Below, in pieces: positions 7,837 through 18,155 of a stretch of DNA of 64,000 bases. Numbering within the stretch: the first letter of the stretch is position 1; every line of letters starts with the position of its first letter. A program made the position numbers and the translations under genes. Origin of the DNA: Natronosalvus sp042663485. GTDB lineage: Archaea; Halobacteriota; Halobacteria; Halobacteriales; Natrialbaceae. Location: assembly GCA_042663485.1 (NCBI GenBank), contig JBHTAF010000001.1, one strand, 5' to 3'. The notes below the pieces were generated by a model. It was not told where the DNA came from, searched no databases, and saw nothing but the letters and a program-made list of their open reading frames with translations.

Positions 7837-10800
7837 CCACCGGCACTCGAGGTCGACCCAAGGGCCAGCCCCGAAAGGGAACCAACCCGCCGTCATCGCG
7901 AGCGAGGCCGCGTGCACGTCCGTCGACGCTGGCGCCGGTACCGGGAAGACGACCACGATGCTGGCACGGATCGAACGGGCGCTCGAGGACGGTGCTGTCG
8001 ACCCCTCAGACGTGCTCGTCGTGACGTTCGCGAACGAGGCGGCCGCGAGCATTCGCGCGTCCATCGGCGAGCGACTCGAGCCATCCGTCGCCGCAGCGAT
8101 CGAGGTCCACACGTATCACTCGTTTTGCTACCGGCTAGTTCGAGAGTACGCCTACTATCTCGGGCTCTCTCCGTCGTTCGAGGTCGTCACCGAGCGGAAG
8201 CGACGACGGCTACTCAACCGGCTCCTGGCCGAGTACGAGTACGACTTCGCGGCGGTCGACGTGGCGCCGACGAAATCGGCCACGCCGTCGACGCTCGCCG
8301 AATCGGTCGATCACTTCGTTTCGGTGATGAGTCGCGAGGAGATCGATCCGGATGCTCTCATCGCCGCCCTGCCCGACGAGCGGACGCTCGACCTCCTCGA
8401 GGAACTGCTCCTGTGGCTCCGCGGCGAGGCGACTGAATCGCTGTCGTTCGACAACGAGGCGATCCGGTACTTCAACCGGGACGAACACGTTACGGAAATT
8501 CGCGAGGCGCTCGTCGAGTACGGCACGCTATTGTCGTTCTGTCGAGAGAAGATTGCCGAGGGTCCGGCGACGTTTCGCGACGATCCGGTGGTTCGAGAGA
8601 TCGACGCCTACCTCCGGACGCTACAGGCGTGCGTGACGAGAACACGAGACGCGATGTCGCTCGACGACCCGTCGACGAATCACCTGCCGCCCGTCCTCTT
8701 CGGCAACGAACTCTGGCGAGACGGGGCAAAGACGATCGAACAGACGCCGTTCGGCCGACTCGAGCACTACGTGGCCGTACTCCGACAGGCCGGCCACTAC
8801 GCCGAAATCTACGGCGACTATCGGGCGAGGCTCGAGACCGACGGTGCGGTCGACTTCGACGAACTCGTTCGGACGGCGACGTGCCTGCTAGAAGACGAGG
8901 CAGTCACCGAGGAAATCGCCCAGCGGTGGAGCCACGTCTACTGCGACGAGTTCCAGGACACCGACGCGACTCAGTGGAAACTCGTCACCGAACTCACTCG
9001 CGGCCCGGATCGACCCGACCTCCTCGCCATCGGGGACACGGATCAGGCGATCTACGGCTGGCGCGGGACCGACCCCAGGGGGCTCGAGCGCCTCGGTGCG
9101 AACGACGACGACCACGAGTCGGTCGAACTCGAGTTGAACTTTCGGTCGAAACAGGAAATCCTGGACCTGACGAACCACTGCTCGTACGGCACCCAGACCT
9201 CGAAGACGCTCCGGGAGCATGGACGGACGCGAGGTGGGTACGACGAGTCGAACCCGTCCCATCGAGTACTGAAAATCGAGAGCGACGAACTCGAGTCGAC
9301 GATACCCGAGCAGGTCGGGACGGCGATTTCACGACTCCTGAACGGCGACTGTGGATCCGTCCCGGAGCGAACGCTCGAAGACATTGCGGTCGTCGTCCGG
9401 ACGAACGCACAGGCACGGAATATCGCCGCAGAACTCGAACAACACCAGATTCCCTGCGAGCGGTCGGGTTCGACGACAGGGTCCGTGTCGGAGGGGACCC
9501 AGACAGTTCTCTCGTACCTCCGAGTGCTGGTCGATCACGACGCCGACACGCACCTTCGACGAGTGCTTCTCGCGCGGTATCGAGTGTGTGAAGCCGATCT
9601 CTCCCGCCTCCACCGCCGCAACCGTCGGCTTTACGACGCGCTGTTCGAGGCTGACCTCGAGGCTGAACTCTTCGACGAACCCGGCCGACTCGAACGAGCA
9701 CGCGCCGACCTCGAGGCGCTCGCAGCGGCGAAGGACGCCTACCCGATAGCGCCGTTTCTCCGACGGTTCCGGGAGCGAACGAATCTCGAGTGGTTTCTGG
9801 GCCCCGACGACCGCCAGACGATCGAACGGATCGAACGATTTGTCGACGCCAGGACCGGCACCGACGTGCTCGAGTCGCTCTCGACCCGGTTCGTCGACGC
9901 GCTCGAGGGAGTACTCGCGGGCGACTCGGGCGACCGCCAGCAGGGAACCACGTCCGAAGACGCCGTCGACGTCATGACGGTACACCAGGCCAAAGGCCTC
10001 GAGTTCGACACGGTCCTCGCGCCGTACCTCTCGGACGAGGAGTGGTGCGTTCGGCGAGACTACGCCTACGGGGCCCGGTATCGCCTGCTCGCCGCGACGC
10101 TCGACCCGGCCGTCGACTCGCCGCTGTGTGCGAATCTCGCCGCGGAGCCGACGGCCGAATCCTGGCGCGTTCTCCACGTCGCGCTCACCCGGGCGGAGAA
10201 CCACCTGCTCGTCTTCGGTTCGAACTACGACTACGAGGGCGGGGACGGCGACCTCGCCGCCTCCGCGGCCGATGCGTGTCTCCCGTCCGCGATCGAGTGG
10301 TCGGTTACGGGCGAGCGGATGAATCTCTGGTCGGAACTGGTAACGGCGTTCGACCGGGTGCAGGAAACGTACCCTAAAACGGTCGCCGACGTCACGGACT
10401 TGCTCGCCGAACCGTCGACGCACGCCACCGGCACGGTGGATTACCACGGTACCGACGGCCACCGGACGCTCGAGACGGACGAGGCGCTCGACGTCGTCCA
10501 CCGACTCGGGCGACAGCTTCGGAACCGGACGTTGTTACCGGCTGCAGACGCTGCCCCGTCGGTCCCCGAACTCGACGCGCCGGCGGGGCGACGAGTCGGA
10601 GCACTGGATACGTCTGCTTCGCGGTTTACCTCGGGCGCGTTCTCGGACTCGGGATGCGAACGGTTTCCCGAAGCGCTCGAGCACAGTTACAGTGCGCTGG
10701 CAGCCCACGACGAGTGTCCGCGAAAGCACTACCTCGAGTACGTCGTCGGGGCGCCCGACGACCCGGTCCCGGGTAACGTCGGTCGACAGTGGGTCGACTC

Positions 10801-11461
10801 GACCCTGGGCGACAGTCGAACGGGCCGAGAGCCGAACCCGCGACTCGTCGGAACGGTCTTTCACGCCGTGGCTGAGGAAGCGTTCTACCGGGAGTACTCG
10901 AGCCCCGAGGAGTGGCGTCGGGCGGCTACCAGACGGCTCACGGCCCGCGGGCAACGAGGAGACGAGAGGGCAGTCCATCGATGTATCGATCGATACTTCG
11001 ACGCTCGAGAACCAGACCTCGAGGAACCGGTTCACGCGTGGGACGAACTCGCCGCCGAACTGTCGTTTGCGGTCGACGACGTGCCCGGCGTCGACGGGTC
11101 GGTCGTCGGTTACGTGGATACGGTCCGACGGGCACCCGATGGACGGCTCGTCGTCCTCGACTACAAGGCGACGAGCGAGCGGATCGACCCCGAAGCTGCC
11201 CTCCAGCTTTCGCTGTACGCTCGCGCCTGTGAACGCCGGCTCGACGAGACCGTCAACGCCGTCGGCTACGTCTACGTCGGGCCCGTCGAGGGACCTCGGG
11301 TCGTCCTCCACTCCCGGTCGACGACCCCCGACTGGGAGGCGGTTCGACGCGGACTCGAGGCGCTGGATCGACCGACCTACGCCGAGACGACGCCGGGGTC
11401 GCACTGTCGGAGCTGTCCGCATCGGTCCCTCGGGTGCGCGCCCCCGCTAGACGAGACGTAG
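7829..11461 (+). CDS. UvrD/AddA-type helicase with C-terminal Fe-S PD-(D/E)XK nuclease
   Basis: A 1210-residue superfamily 1A helicase-nuclease. Helicase motifs are intact: Walker A GAGTGKT (35-41), Walker B DEFQDTD (about 372-378), motif III GDTDQAIYGWRG (about 402), motif IV LNFRSKQEI, motif V TVHQAKGLEFD (about 716) and motif VI ALTRAENHL (about 783). The nuclease domain follows: ECPRKHYLEY (about 962), GTVFHAVAEEAF (about 1008), LVVLDYKATSE (about 1107) and CRSCPHRSLGC at the end, an Fe-S-stapled PD-(D/E)XK core with its DxK intact. The start at 7829 overlaps the previous gene by eight bases. It probably resects double-strand breaks or degrades foreign DNA with the two upstream subunits. 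Confidence 0.88.
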   Translation: MDDHRHSRSTQGPAPKGNQPAVIASEAACTSVDAGAGTGKTTTMLARIERALEDGAVDPSDVLVVTFANEAAASIRASIGERLEPSVAAAIEVHTYHSFCYRLVREYAYYLGLSPSFEVVTERKRRRLLNRLLAEYEYDFAAVDVAPTKSATPSTLAESVDHFVSVMSREEIDPDALIAALPDERTLDLLEELLLWLRGEATESLSFDNEAIRYFNRDEHVTEIREALVEYGTLLSFCREKIAEGPATFRDDPVVREIDAYLRTLQACVTRTRDAMSLDDPSTNHLPPVLFGNELWRDGAKTIEQTPFGRLEHYVAVLRQAGHYAEIYGDYRARLETDGAVDFDELVRTATCLLEDEAVTEEIAQRWSHVYCDEFQDTDATQWKLVTELTRGPDRPDLLAIGDTDQAIYGWRGTDPRGLERLGANDDDHESVELELNFRSKQEILDLTNHCSYGTQTSKTLREHGRTRGGYDESNPSHRVLKIESDELESTIPEQVGTAISRLLNGDCGSVPERTLEDIAVVVRTNAQARNIAAELEQHQIPCERSGSTTGSVSEGTQTVLSYLRVLVDHDADTHLRRVLLARYRVCEADLSRLHRRNRRLYDALFEADLEAELFDEPGRLERARADLEALAAAKDAYPIAPFLRRFRERTNLEWFLGPDDRQTIERIERFVDARTGTDVLESLSTRFVDALEGVLAGDSGDRQQGTTSEDAVDVMTVHQAKGLEFDTVLAPYLSDEEWCVRRDYAYGARYRLLAATLDPAVDSPLCANLAAEPTAESWRVLHVALTRAENHLLVFGSNYDYEGGDGDLAASAADACLPSAIEWSVTGERMNLWSELVTAFDRVQETYPKTVADVTDLLAEPSTHATGTVDYHGTDGHRTLETDEALDVVHRLGRQLRNRTLLPAADAAPSVPELDAPAGRRVGALDTSASRFTSGAFSDSGCERFPEALEHSYSALAAHDECPRKHYLEYVVGAPDDPVPGNVGRQWVDSTLGDSRTGREPNPRLVGTVFHAVAEEAFYREYSSPEEWRRAATRRLTARGQRGDERAVHRCIDRYFDAREPDLEEPVHAWDELAAELSFAVDDVPGVDGSVVGYVDTVRRAPDGRLVVLDYKATSERIDPEAALQLSLYARACERRLDETVNAVGYVYVGPVEGPRVVLHSRSTTPDWEAVRRGLEALDRPTYAETTPGSHCRSCPHRSLGCAPPLDET

Positions 11462-11604
11462 CGTGGTATCGAGACGAATTACGACGTGGAAACGGATCGA
11501 CGCCCCACGACACCACGTTCGCTCGAGCGTGGCCGATTCGAGCGACCGTAACGAGTCGGGGCCGTCCACCACCTGACCGCCGTGCTAGTGTTCGCGCGTC
11601 CCTC

Positions 11605-14600
11605 TCAATCGTCGCTCGTGGCGAACTCCGGCGATTCGGGTTCGGAACCCACCGCTGGTGATTCGGGAAGTTCGGCACGGACGTCGTCCCGCCCGTCCTC
11701 GGTGATCGCCTGGTGGTAGGCCTCGGGCATGACCTTCACGAACGACTCGAGCGCGTGCTCCCAGTTCGCCAGGAGCTCCCGCCCGCGCTCGGAGCCGGTG
11801 TAGGCGACGTGGTTCTCGAGCAAGCGCTCGAGCATGGCCTCGTCGGCCTCCTCGAGGTCCTCGTGGAGCGAGACCATGCCGGTGTTGGCCCTGCGCTCGA
11901 GTTCCGCGTCGGGGTCGAAGACGTACGCGACGCCGCCGGACATACCGGCTGCGAAGTTCGTCCCGGTCTCGCCGAGGACGGCGACGACGCCGCCGGTCAT
12001 GTACTCACAGCCGTGGTCGCCGACACCCTCGACGACTGCCTTGGCGCCCGAGTTGCGAACCGCGAAGCGCTCGCCGGCGACGCCGTTGACGTACAGTTCG
12101 CCGCCGGTCGCGCCGTAGAGGGCGACGTTGCCGATGGCGACGTTCTCGGTCGGCTCGTACGCGGCCGTCTCGGGCGTTCGGACGGTGAGTTTTCCGCCCG
12201 ACAGTCCTTTGCCGACGTAGTCGTTCGCGCTCCCCTCGAGGTGGAACGAGAGGCCGTGAGCCAGGAACGCGCCGAAGCTTTGGCCGGCGGTGCCCTCGAG
12301 GTCCACCGTGAGGGTATCCTCGGGGAGGCCGGGTTCGCCGTAGCGGCTCGTCACCCGGTTCGAGAGCATGGTGCCGACAGCGCGGTCGACGTTCGTGATC
12401 TCGGTTTCGACGGTCCGGGGAGTCCGGTCCTCGATGGCCGCGCTGGCCTCCTCGATGAGGGTTCGGTCGAGGTGATCCTCGAGGCCGTGGTTTTGTTCCC
12501 GAATCTTGGTCCGGACGTCGCCTTCAGGTTCGGCCAGGACGGCCGACAGGTCGACGGTGCGGGCCTTCGGGTGGTCGACGTCCTCGCGCTGGGAGAGGAC
12601 CCCGACGCGTCCGACCATCTCTTCGACGGTTTCGAAGCCCAGGTCGGCCATGATCTCGCGCAGTTCCTGGGCGATGAACGTCATGAAGTTGATGACGTGC
12701 TCGGGTTCGCCGGGAAATCGCTTGCGGAGGTCCTCGCGCTGGGTGGCGACGCCGACCGGGCAGGTGTTCTTGTGACACTGGCGGGCCATCACGCAGCCCT
12801 CGGCGACGAGGGAGGCGGTGCCGAAGACGTACTCCTCGGCGCCGAGGAGGGCGGCGACGGCCACGTCGCGGCCGGTCTTCATCCCGCCGTCGGCCGAGAC
12901 GCGGATCCGGTCTCGCAATCCGATGGCACACAGCATCTGATTCGCCTCGGCGAGCCCGAGTTCCCACGGCAGGCCTGCGTGCTTGATCGACGTCCGAGGC
13001 GAGGCGCCGGTGCCGCCGGAGTGGCCCGAGATGTGGACCACGTCGGCGTTGGCCTTCGCGACGCCCGCGGCGATGGTGCCAATACCAGCCTCCGAGACGA
13101 GTTTGACGTTGATGTCGGCGTCCTCGTTGGCGGCCTTCAGGTCGAAGATCAGCTGTTTCAGGTCCTCGATCGAGTAGATGTCGTGCAGCGGCGGCGGCGA
13201 GATGAGGCCGACGCCGGGCGTCGACTTGCGCACGTGGGCGATCATCTCGTTGACCTTCTGGCCGGGCAGGTGGCCGCCCTCGCCGGGCTTGCTCCCTTGT
13301 GCCATCTTGATTTGAAGTTCGTCCGCGCTCGAGAGATACGTGCTGGTGACGCCGAAGCGGCCGGAGGCGACTTGCTTGACGGTGCACTCGCGTTCGGTGC
13401 CGAAACGTTCGGGCGGTTCGCCGCCCTCGCCGGAGTTGCTCTTCCCGCCGATGCGGTTCATCGCGACGGAGTTGTTCTCGTGGGCCTCCGGCGAGAGGCT
13501 CCCGAGGCTCATCGCGGCCGTCGAGAACCGCCCAACGATGTCGGCAACGGGCTCGACGTCCTCGAGCGGGATCGACTCGCGATCCGAGTCGAACTCGAGG
13601 AGTCCGCGGAGGGTCCGCAGGTCGGCGGACTGGTCGTTGATCCCCTCGGCGTACTCCTGGTAGCGTCCGTAGTCGCCGGATCGAACGGCCTGCTGGAGCG
13701 TTCCCACGCTCTGAGGGTTCCACTGGTGGTGGATGCCGCCCGAGCGGTGCTCGAACTCGCCCTGTCGGTCGAGAGTCGCCTCGTCGCCGAAGGCGGTCAC
13801 GTGGCGTTCGAGGAGGTCCGCTTCGATCTCGGCGAGGCCGATCCCCTCGGTGCGGTTCTCGGTCCCCTCGAAGTACTCCCCGACGAGGCTCGAGTCGAGG
13901 CCGACGGCCTCGAAGATCTGGGCGCCCTGGTAGCTCTCGACCGTCGAGATGCCCATCTTCGCCATGATCTTCAGGAGGCCGTCCTCGAGCGCGCCGACGT
14001 AGGCGTCGATGGCCACGCCGGTGTCCGCGCCGTCGGAGCCGGCCGTGAGGTCCGCGATAGTCTGGTAGGCGAGGTACGGGTTGATCGCGTCGGCGCCGTA
14101 CCCCACCAGGGTCGCGACGTGGTGGACGGTTCGGGGGTCGGCCGACTCGAGGACGATTCCGGCGTGGTTGCGCAGGCCGTTTCGCACGAGGTGGTGGTGA
14201 ACGGCACCAATCGCGAGCAGGCTGGGGATCGCGACGCGGCCGTCGTCGACGTCACGATCAGAGAGAATCACGACGTCGTTGCCGGCCTCGATGGTCGCGA
14301 CGGCGTCCTCGCGGACGCGCTCGATGGCCGCCTCGAGGGCCTCGCCGTCGGGTTTGTCGGCGGCTTCTTTGCAATCGTAGGTAACGTCAACCGTCCCCGT
14401 CGTAATGTCGTTCGTCTGACAGTCGCGAATCGCCTCGAGTTCGGCGTCGGTGAGGACGGGCGAGTCGAGGACCAACTGGCGGGCGTGTTCTGGCGACTCC
14501 GAGAGCAGGTTGCGCTGGAATCCCAGCCGGGACTCGAGCGAAGTGACCTGCTCCTCGCGGATGTAGTCGAGCGGCGGGTTCGTGACCTGCGCGAACAGCT

Positions 14601-16158
14601 GTTTGAAGTACGAGAACAGCGGCCGGTTGAACTCGGTGAGCACCGACAACGGCGTGTCGTCGCCCATCGAGCCGATGGGGTCCTTGCCCTTCTGCATCAT
14701 CGGCTCGATCAGATTCTCGAGTTCGTCGTGGGTGTAGCCGAACGCGGCCTGGTGGGAGCGAAGTCCGTCGACGGCCTGGCGTGGTTCCGGGTCGGCCGTC
14801 TCGAGGAGGTCCTCGACGCGAACCTGTTCGCGGGCGAGCCACTCGCCGTAGCGGTCCTCGACGAGGCCGTCGAAGACTTCCTCGTCCGGGATGACTCGGC
14901 CCTCGTTCGGGTCGGCCAAGAACAGTTGACCGGGCTGGAGCCGCCCGCGCTCGGCGATCTTCTCTGGTGGGGTCTCGAGCGCGCCGGCCTCGCTGGCGGC
15001 GATCAGGCGGTTGTCGGTCGACACGTCGTACCGGCACGGGCGCAGGCCGTTCCGGTCGAGGACGGCGCCGACGCGTTCGCCGTCGGTCGCCGCGACGAGC
15101 GCGGGGCCGTCCCACGGCTCGACGAGCGAGGCGTGAAAGTCGTACCAATCCTTGCGCGCCTGGTCCATCTGGTCGTCGCCGCGCCAGGCCTCGGGAACGA
15201 GCATGCGGAGAGCGTGGGGGAGGTCGCGCCCGTTCTGCACGAGCAGTTCTACGGCGTTGTCGACGCTCGCCGTGTCGGACTGGTCGGGGTCGTTGATGAC
15301 GGGCTTGACGGCGTCGAGATTGTCTATGACCTCGCTCTCGAGATCCGTCTCGCGGGCGCGCATCCAGTTGACGTTGCCCTGGATGGTGTTGAACTCGCCG
15401 TTGTGGACGACGTTTCGGTAGGGGTGAGCGAGGTGCCAGGCGCCGAGCGTGTTCGTCGAGAAGCGCTCGTGGACCATCACGAACGTCGACTCGAGGCGCT
15501 CGTCGGCGAGGTCGGGGTAGTAGTCGGCGACCTGCTCGCCCTTGAGCAGGCCCTTGTAGACGAGCGTCTTCGAGTCCAGCGAGCAGACGTAGAATCGATC
15601 GGACCCGTCGATGTCGGCGTCCTCGACCGCGTTCTCGAGCGCGCGCCGGGCGACGTAGAGGCGATGGTCGAAGTCGTCGTCGGCCAGTTCGTCCGTAGCC
15701 GAGACGAACACCTGCCAGACGTCTGGTTCAGACTCGAGGGCTGTCGTGCCCAGCTCGTCGTTGTTCGTCGGCACGTCCCGCCAGGCGAGGGTCTCGAGTC
15801 CGTACTCAGAGAGGGTGTCTTCGAGGAGGTGGACGAGCGCCTCGCGGGCGGCGTCTTCCTGTGGGAAGAAGATTGATCCGGCGGCGTACTGCGACGGCAG
15901 GTCGACGTCGAGTTCATCGCGGAAGAAGGCGTCGGGCGTCTGGAGCACGATCCCCGCGCCGTCGCCGGTGTTCTCTTCGGCGCCGGTAGTGCCTCGATGC
16001 TCGAGGTTGACGAGGAGTTCGAGGCCGTCGGCGACGACGTCGTGGCTCGCTTCGCCGTCGAGGTCCATAACGACACCGAGACCGCAGTTCGACCGTTCGT
16101 CTACGGGGCTGGCGAGGCCCCGCTCACCGTGAGACGAGTCACTGTGTGGCTGTGTCAT
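11605..16158 (-). CDS. gltB: glutamate synthase large subunit
   Basis: A 1517-residue enzyme that makes two glutamates from glutamine and 2-oxoglutarate. The nucleophile Cys25 of the class II amidotransferase domain (SNCGLGVV) follows a short propeptide that is presumably cleaved. The FMN synthase domain carries the 3Fe-4S cysteines in CVMARQCHKNTCPVGV and the TSIKHAGLPWELGLAE strand. The C-terminus is the gltB-type beta-helix (GAKAVVEGVGDHGCEYM). No gltD is adjacent, so the electron donor, ferredoxin or a distant small subunit, is unresolved. The start at 16158 (MTQPHSD) is chosen over an upstream frame because it leaves a normal-length propeptide. Confidence 0.95.
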   Translation of the reverse strand: MTQPHSDSSHGERGLASPVDERSNCGLGVVMDLDGEASHDVVADGLELLVNLEHRGTTGAEENTGDGAGIVLQTPDAFFRDELDVDLPSQYAAGSIFFPQEDAAREALVHLLEDTLSEYGLETLAWRDVPTNNDELGTTALESEPDVWQVFVSATDELADDDFDHRLYVARRALENAVEDADIDGSDRFYVCSLDSKTLVYKGLLKGEQVADYYPDLADERLESTFVMVHERFSTNTLGAWHLAHPYRNVVHNGEFNTIQGNVNWMRARETDLESEVIDNLDAVKPVINDPDQSDTASVDNAVELLVQNGRDLPHALRMLVPEAWRGDDQMDQARKDWYDFHASLVEPWDGPALVAATDGERVGAVLDRNGLRPCRYDVSTDNRLIAASEAGALETPPEKIAERGRLQPGQLFLADPNEGRVIPDEEVFDGLVEDRYGEWLAREQVRVEDLLETADPEPRQAVDGLRSHQAAFGYTHDELENLIEPMMQKGKDPIGSMGDDTPLSVLTEFNRPLFSYFKQLFAQVTNPPLDYIREEQVTSLESRLGFQRNLLSESPEHARQLVLDSPVLTDAELEAIRDCQTNDITTGTVDVTYDCKEAADKPDGEALEAAIERVREDAVATIEAGNDVVILSDRDVDDGRVAIPSLLAIGAVHHHLVRNGLRNHAGIVLESADPRTVHHVATLVGYGADAINPYLAYQTIADLTAGSDGADTGVAIDAYVGALEDGLLKIMAKMGISTVESYQGAQIFEAVGLDSSLVGEYFEGTENRTEGIGLAEIEADLLERHVTAFGDEATLDRQGEFEHRSGGIHHQWNPQSVGTLQQAVRSGDYGRYQEYAEGINDQSADLRTLRGLLEFDSDRESIPLEDVEPVADIVGRFSTAAMSLGSLSPEAHENNSVAMNRIGGKSNSGEGGEPPERFGTERECTVKQVASGRFGVTSTYLSSADELQIKMAQGSKPGEGGHLPGQKVNEMIAHVRKSTPGVGLISPPPLHDIYSIEDLKQLIFDLKAANEDADINVKLVSEAGIGTIAAGVAKANADVVHISGHSGGTGASPRTSIKHAGLPWELGLAEANQMLCAIGLRDRIRVSADGGMKTGRDVAVAALLGAEEYVFGTASLVAEGCVMARQCHKNTCPVGVATQREDLRKRFPGEPEHVINFMTFIAQELREIMADLGFETVEEMVGRVGVLSQREDVDHPKARTVDLSAVLAEPEGDVRTKIREQNHGLEDHLDRTLIEEASAAIEDRTPRTVETEITNVDRAVGTMLSNRVTSRYGEPGLPEDTLTVDLEGTAGQSFGAFLAHGLSFHLEGSANDYVGKGLSGGKLTVRTPETAAYEPTENVAIGNVALYGATGGELYVNGVAGERFAVRNSGAKAVVEGVGDHGCEYMTGGVVAVLGETGTNFAAGMSGGVAYVFDPDAELERRANTGMVSLHEDLEEADEAMLERLLENHVAYTGSERGRELLANWEHALESFVKVMPEAYHQAITEDGRDDVRAELPESPAVGSEPESPEFATSDD

Positions 16159-16645
16159 ACACACTCGAGTGACCCACACCCACAAGAGGATACCCCATTA
16201 TGACTAAGGGTATTATAATGCCATATTAGGGAATTAAAACCGTAAGGGTGTACGAGAATACGAAAGCGCGTACTAGGGGCGCAGGAGGGGCATTGAACGC
16301 TCGGTAAATCGGTTTGCGGCCGGCCGGCGGTCACATCGCTCTCGCTCGGTGAGAATCGTCGCCAGAGAAAGTGTCAGAGGCACGTAGTGTCCATCCGCTG
16401 GATGCACACCACGATAGGTAGTCACCGCCGGAGCCATATGCACTATGGGGCTAAACGATTAGGTTCGGGTGAGTCACTCATTCACTCACTCTCCCTTCCA
16501 CACATTTCCCTGCGCTCACGCTCACTCATTTGCTCACACTCGCACACACCCGTTCACGGAGAGACGAGGGCTCGAGGGCGCCGCTACGCGAACACACGGG
16601 CACCAGAAGAACGTTTCGAGACGAACAGGGGAGAGGACCGCTCGA
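16159..16645. other. intergenic region between gltB and proS, AT-rich promoter zone plus CT-rich tract
   Basis: This is 487 bases with no supported gene. Next to gltB, 16190-16250 is unusually AT-rich for this genome and holds TATA-like ATTATAAT (16212-16219) and CATAATG on the minus strand. The gltB promoter is presumably here. Further right, about 16470-16555 is a low-complexity run of CACTC/CTCAC words. Short frames across it are low-complexity, not protein-like. Confidence 0.5.
16470..16555. repeat. low-complexity CACTC/CTCAC-rich tract
   Basis: Pentamer and tetramer words such as TCACTCATTCACTCACTC recur irregularly over about 85 bases between proS and gltB. The tract is pyrimidine-rich on the plus strand. 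It has no fixed period and no dyad, so it is neither a CRISPR nor a clear operator. Confidence 0.5.
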
Positions 16646-18133
16646 TCAGTAGGTTCTGGCGAAGTACGCCAGCTGATCGGCGTGCTCGCCACAGACCGTA
16701 CAACTGGCGTCTTCGTCGTCGGGCGCCGCAGCTTCGCCGTCGGTCTCGGCGCTCTCCTCGGCGAGGGGCTGGAGGACGATCTCCGCGGAGACCTTCTCCT
16801 TGATGGCCTCCTCGCAGGCCTGGTCGCCACACCACGGGACCTTCACGTAGCCGCCGTGGCGTCCGATCGTCCCCATGATTTCCTCAGGACTGTCGGCCGT
16901 TCGGACGTTCGACTCGAGGGTTTCTCGAGCGGCCTCGTACAGTTTCTCGTAGATTTCGTCGAGGTGCTCGTCGACGGTGTCGGCGACGCCTTCACGGTCG
17001 GCGACGGTCTTCTCGTTGTCCGGGCGGTGGACTAGCGTGACCTCGCCGTCGTCGGCCTCGTTGGGGCCGATCTCGATCCGAAGGGGGACGCCCTCGAGTT
17101 CGTGTTCGTTGAACTTGAAGCCGGGATTGCGCTCGTCGCGGTCGTCGAGTTCGACGCGGAAGCCAGCAGCCTCGAGTTCGTCGGCGACCTCGTTAGCGTA
17201 GCCCAGGACCTGCTCCTCGGTGTCCTCCTGCCAGATGGGGACGATGACGACCTGCGTGGGCGCGACGGTGGGGGGCAAGACGAGCCCCTGGTCGTCGGAG
17301 TGGGTCATGATGAGCGCCCCGAGTGCGCGCCAGGAGAGCCCCCACGAGGTCGTGTAGGCGGTCCGCTCCTCCTCATCCTCGTCCGCGAAGGTGATGTCGA
17401 ACGCCTCCGCGAAGCTCTGGCCGAGGTGATGGCTCGTACCGCCCTGGACGGACTTGCCGTCGGGCATCAGACACTCGACGGTCGTCGTGGTATCGGCGCC
17501 GGGGAACTTATCGTGTTCGGGCTTTTTCCCCTTCAGCACGGGGATAGCGAACAGTTCCTCGTAGACGCGTTCGTACTGCTCGAGTCGCGTCCATACCTCC
17601 TCCCAGGCTCCCTGGTTGGTCTCGTGGGCGGTGTGACCTTCCTGCCAGAGGAACTCCTTCGTGCGGAAGAACGGCTTCGTGTCCGTCGCCTCCCACCGAA
17701 CGACCGAGCACCACTGATTGAGCCGCATGGGGAGATCGCGGTGGCTACGCGTCCACTCGGCCATGAACGGCGCGATGATCGACTCGCTGGTGGGCCGGAC
17801 GGCGAGGCGCTCCTCGAGTTCGTTGTGTCCGCCGTGGGTGACCCACGCGACCTCGGGGTCGAATCCCTCGACGATGTCCTTCTCGCGCTCGAGGTAGCTC
17901 TCGGGGATGAACAGGGGGAAGTAGGCGTTCGTGACGCCGGTCTCCTTGAACCAGCCGTCGAGGGTGTCCTGGAGGGTCTCCCACAGCGCGTACCCGCGCG
18001 GTTTCGTGACGATGAAGCCGCCCATGGGGGCGTAGTCCGCTAAGCCGGCCTTCTGTACGACCTCGGCGTACCATTCGCCGGGTCGATGATTCTTGGACTC
18101 GGTGATCCCGAGTTCCTGTGATTCGTCGCTCAT
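16646..18133 (-). CDS. proS: prolyl-tRNA synthetase (archaeal/eukaryotic type)
   Basis: A 495-residue class II synthetase charging tRNA-Pro. Recognisable parts are the TXE-type loop RPTSESIIAPFMAEW, motif 2 around VVRWEATDTKPFFRTKEFLWQEGHTAHE, and the segment TTSWGLSWRALGALIMTHSDDQGL. An anticodon-binding domain follows (VAPTQVVIVPIW). The C-terminal extension has the paired cysteines CGDQAC and CTVC and ends in a Tyr (FARTY), as in archaeal-type ProRS with a zinc-like C-terminal domain. The start at 18133 is supported by TTTAAGAG on the minus strand 27 bases upstream. It is divergent from the quinone oxidoreductase-like gene. Confidence 0.96.
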   Translation of the reverse strand: MSDESQELGITESKNHRPGEWYAEVVQKAGLADYAPMGGFIVTKPRGYALWETLQDTLDGWFKETGVTNAYFPLFIPESYLEREKDIVEGFDPEVAWVTHGGHNELEERLAVRPTSESIIAPFMAEWTRSHRDLPMRLNQWCSVVRWEATDTKPFFRTKEFLWQEGHTAHETNQGAWEEVWTRLEQYERVYEELFAIPVLKGKKPEHDKFPGADTTTTVECLMPDGKSVQGGTSHHLGQSFAEAFDITFADEDEEERTAYTTSWGLSWRALGALIMTHSDDQGLVLPPTVAPTQVVIVPIWQEDTEEQVLGYANEVADELEAAGFRVELDDRDERNPGFKFNEHELEGVPLRIEIGPNEADDGEVTLVHRPDNEKTVADREGVADTVDEHLDEIYEKLYEAARETLESNVRTADSPEEIMGTIGRHGGYVKVPWCGDQACEEAIKEKVSAEIVLQPLAEESAETDGEAAAPDDEDASCTVCGEHADQLAYFARTY

Positions 18134-18155
18134 ACCTCGACAGTCTGCCAGCGCG

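Noticed and set aside
11713..15876. A very long open frame on the plus strand opposite gltB (almost 1400 codons)
   Set aside because: It is the antisense shadow of gltB caused by the GC-rich third codon positions. It has no domain, and the gltB frame has clear catalytic motifs.
16204..16229. CTAA...TTAG in the gltB upstream region as a nitrogen-control operator
   Set aside because: Only the outer four bases pair; the interior does not, so the dyad is not convincing.
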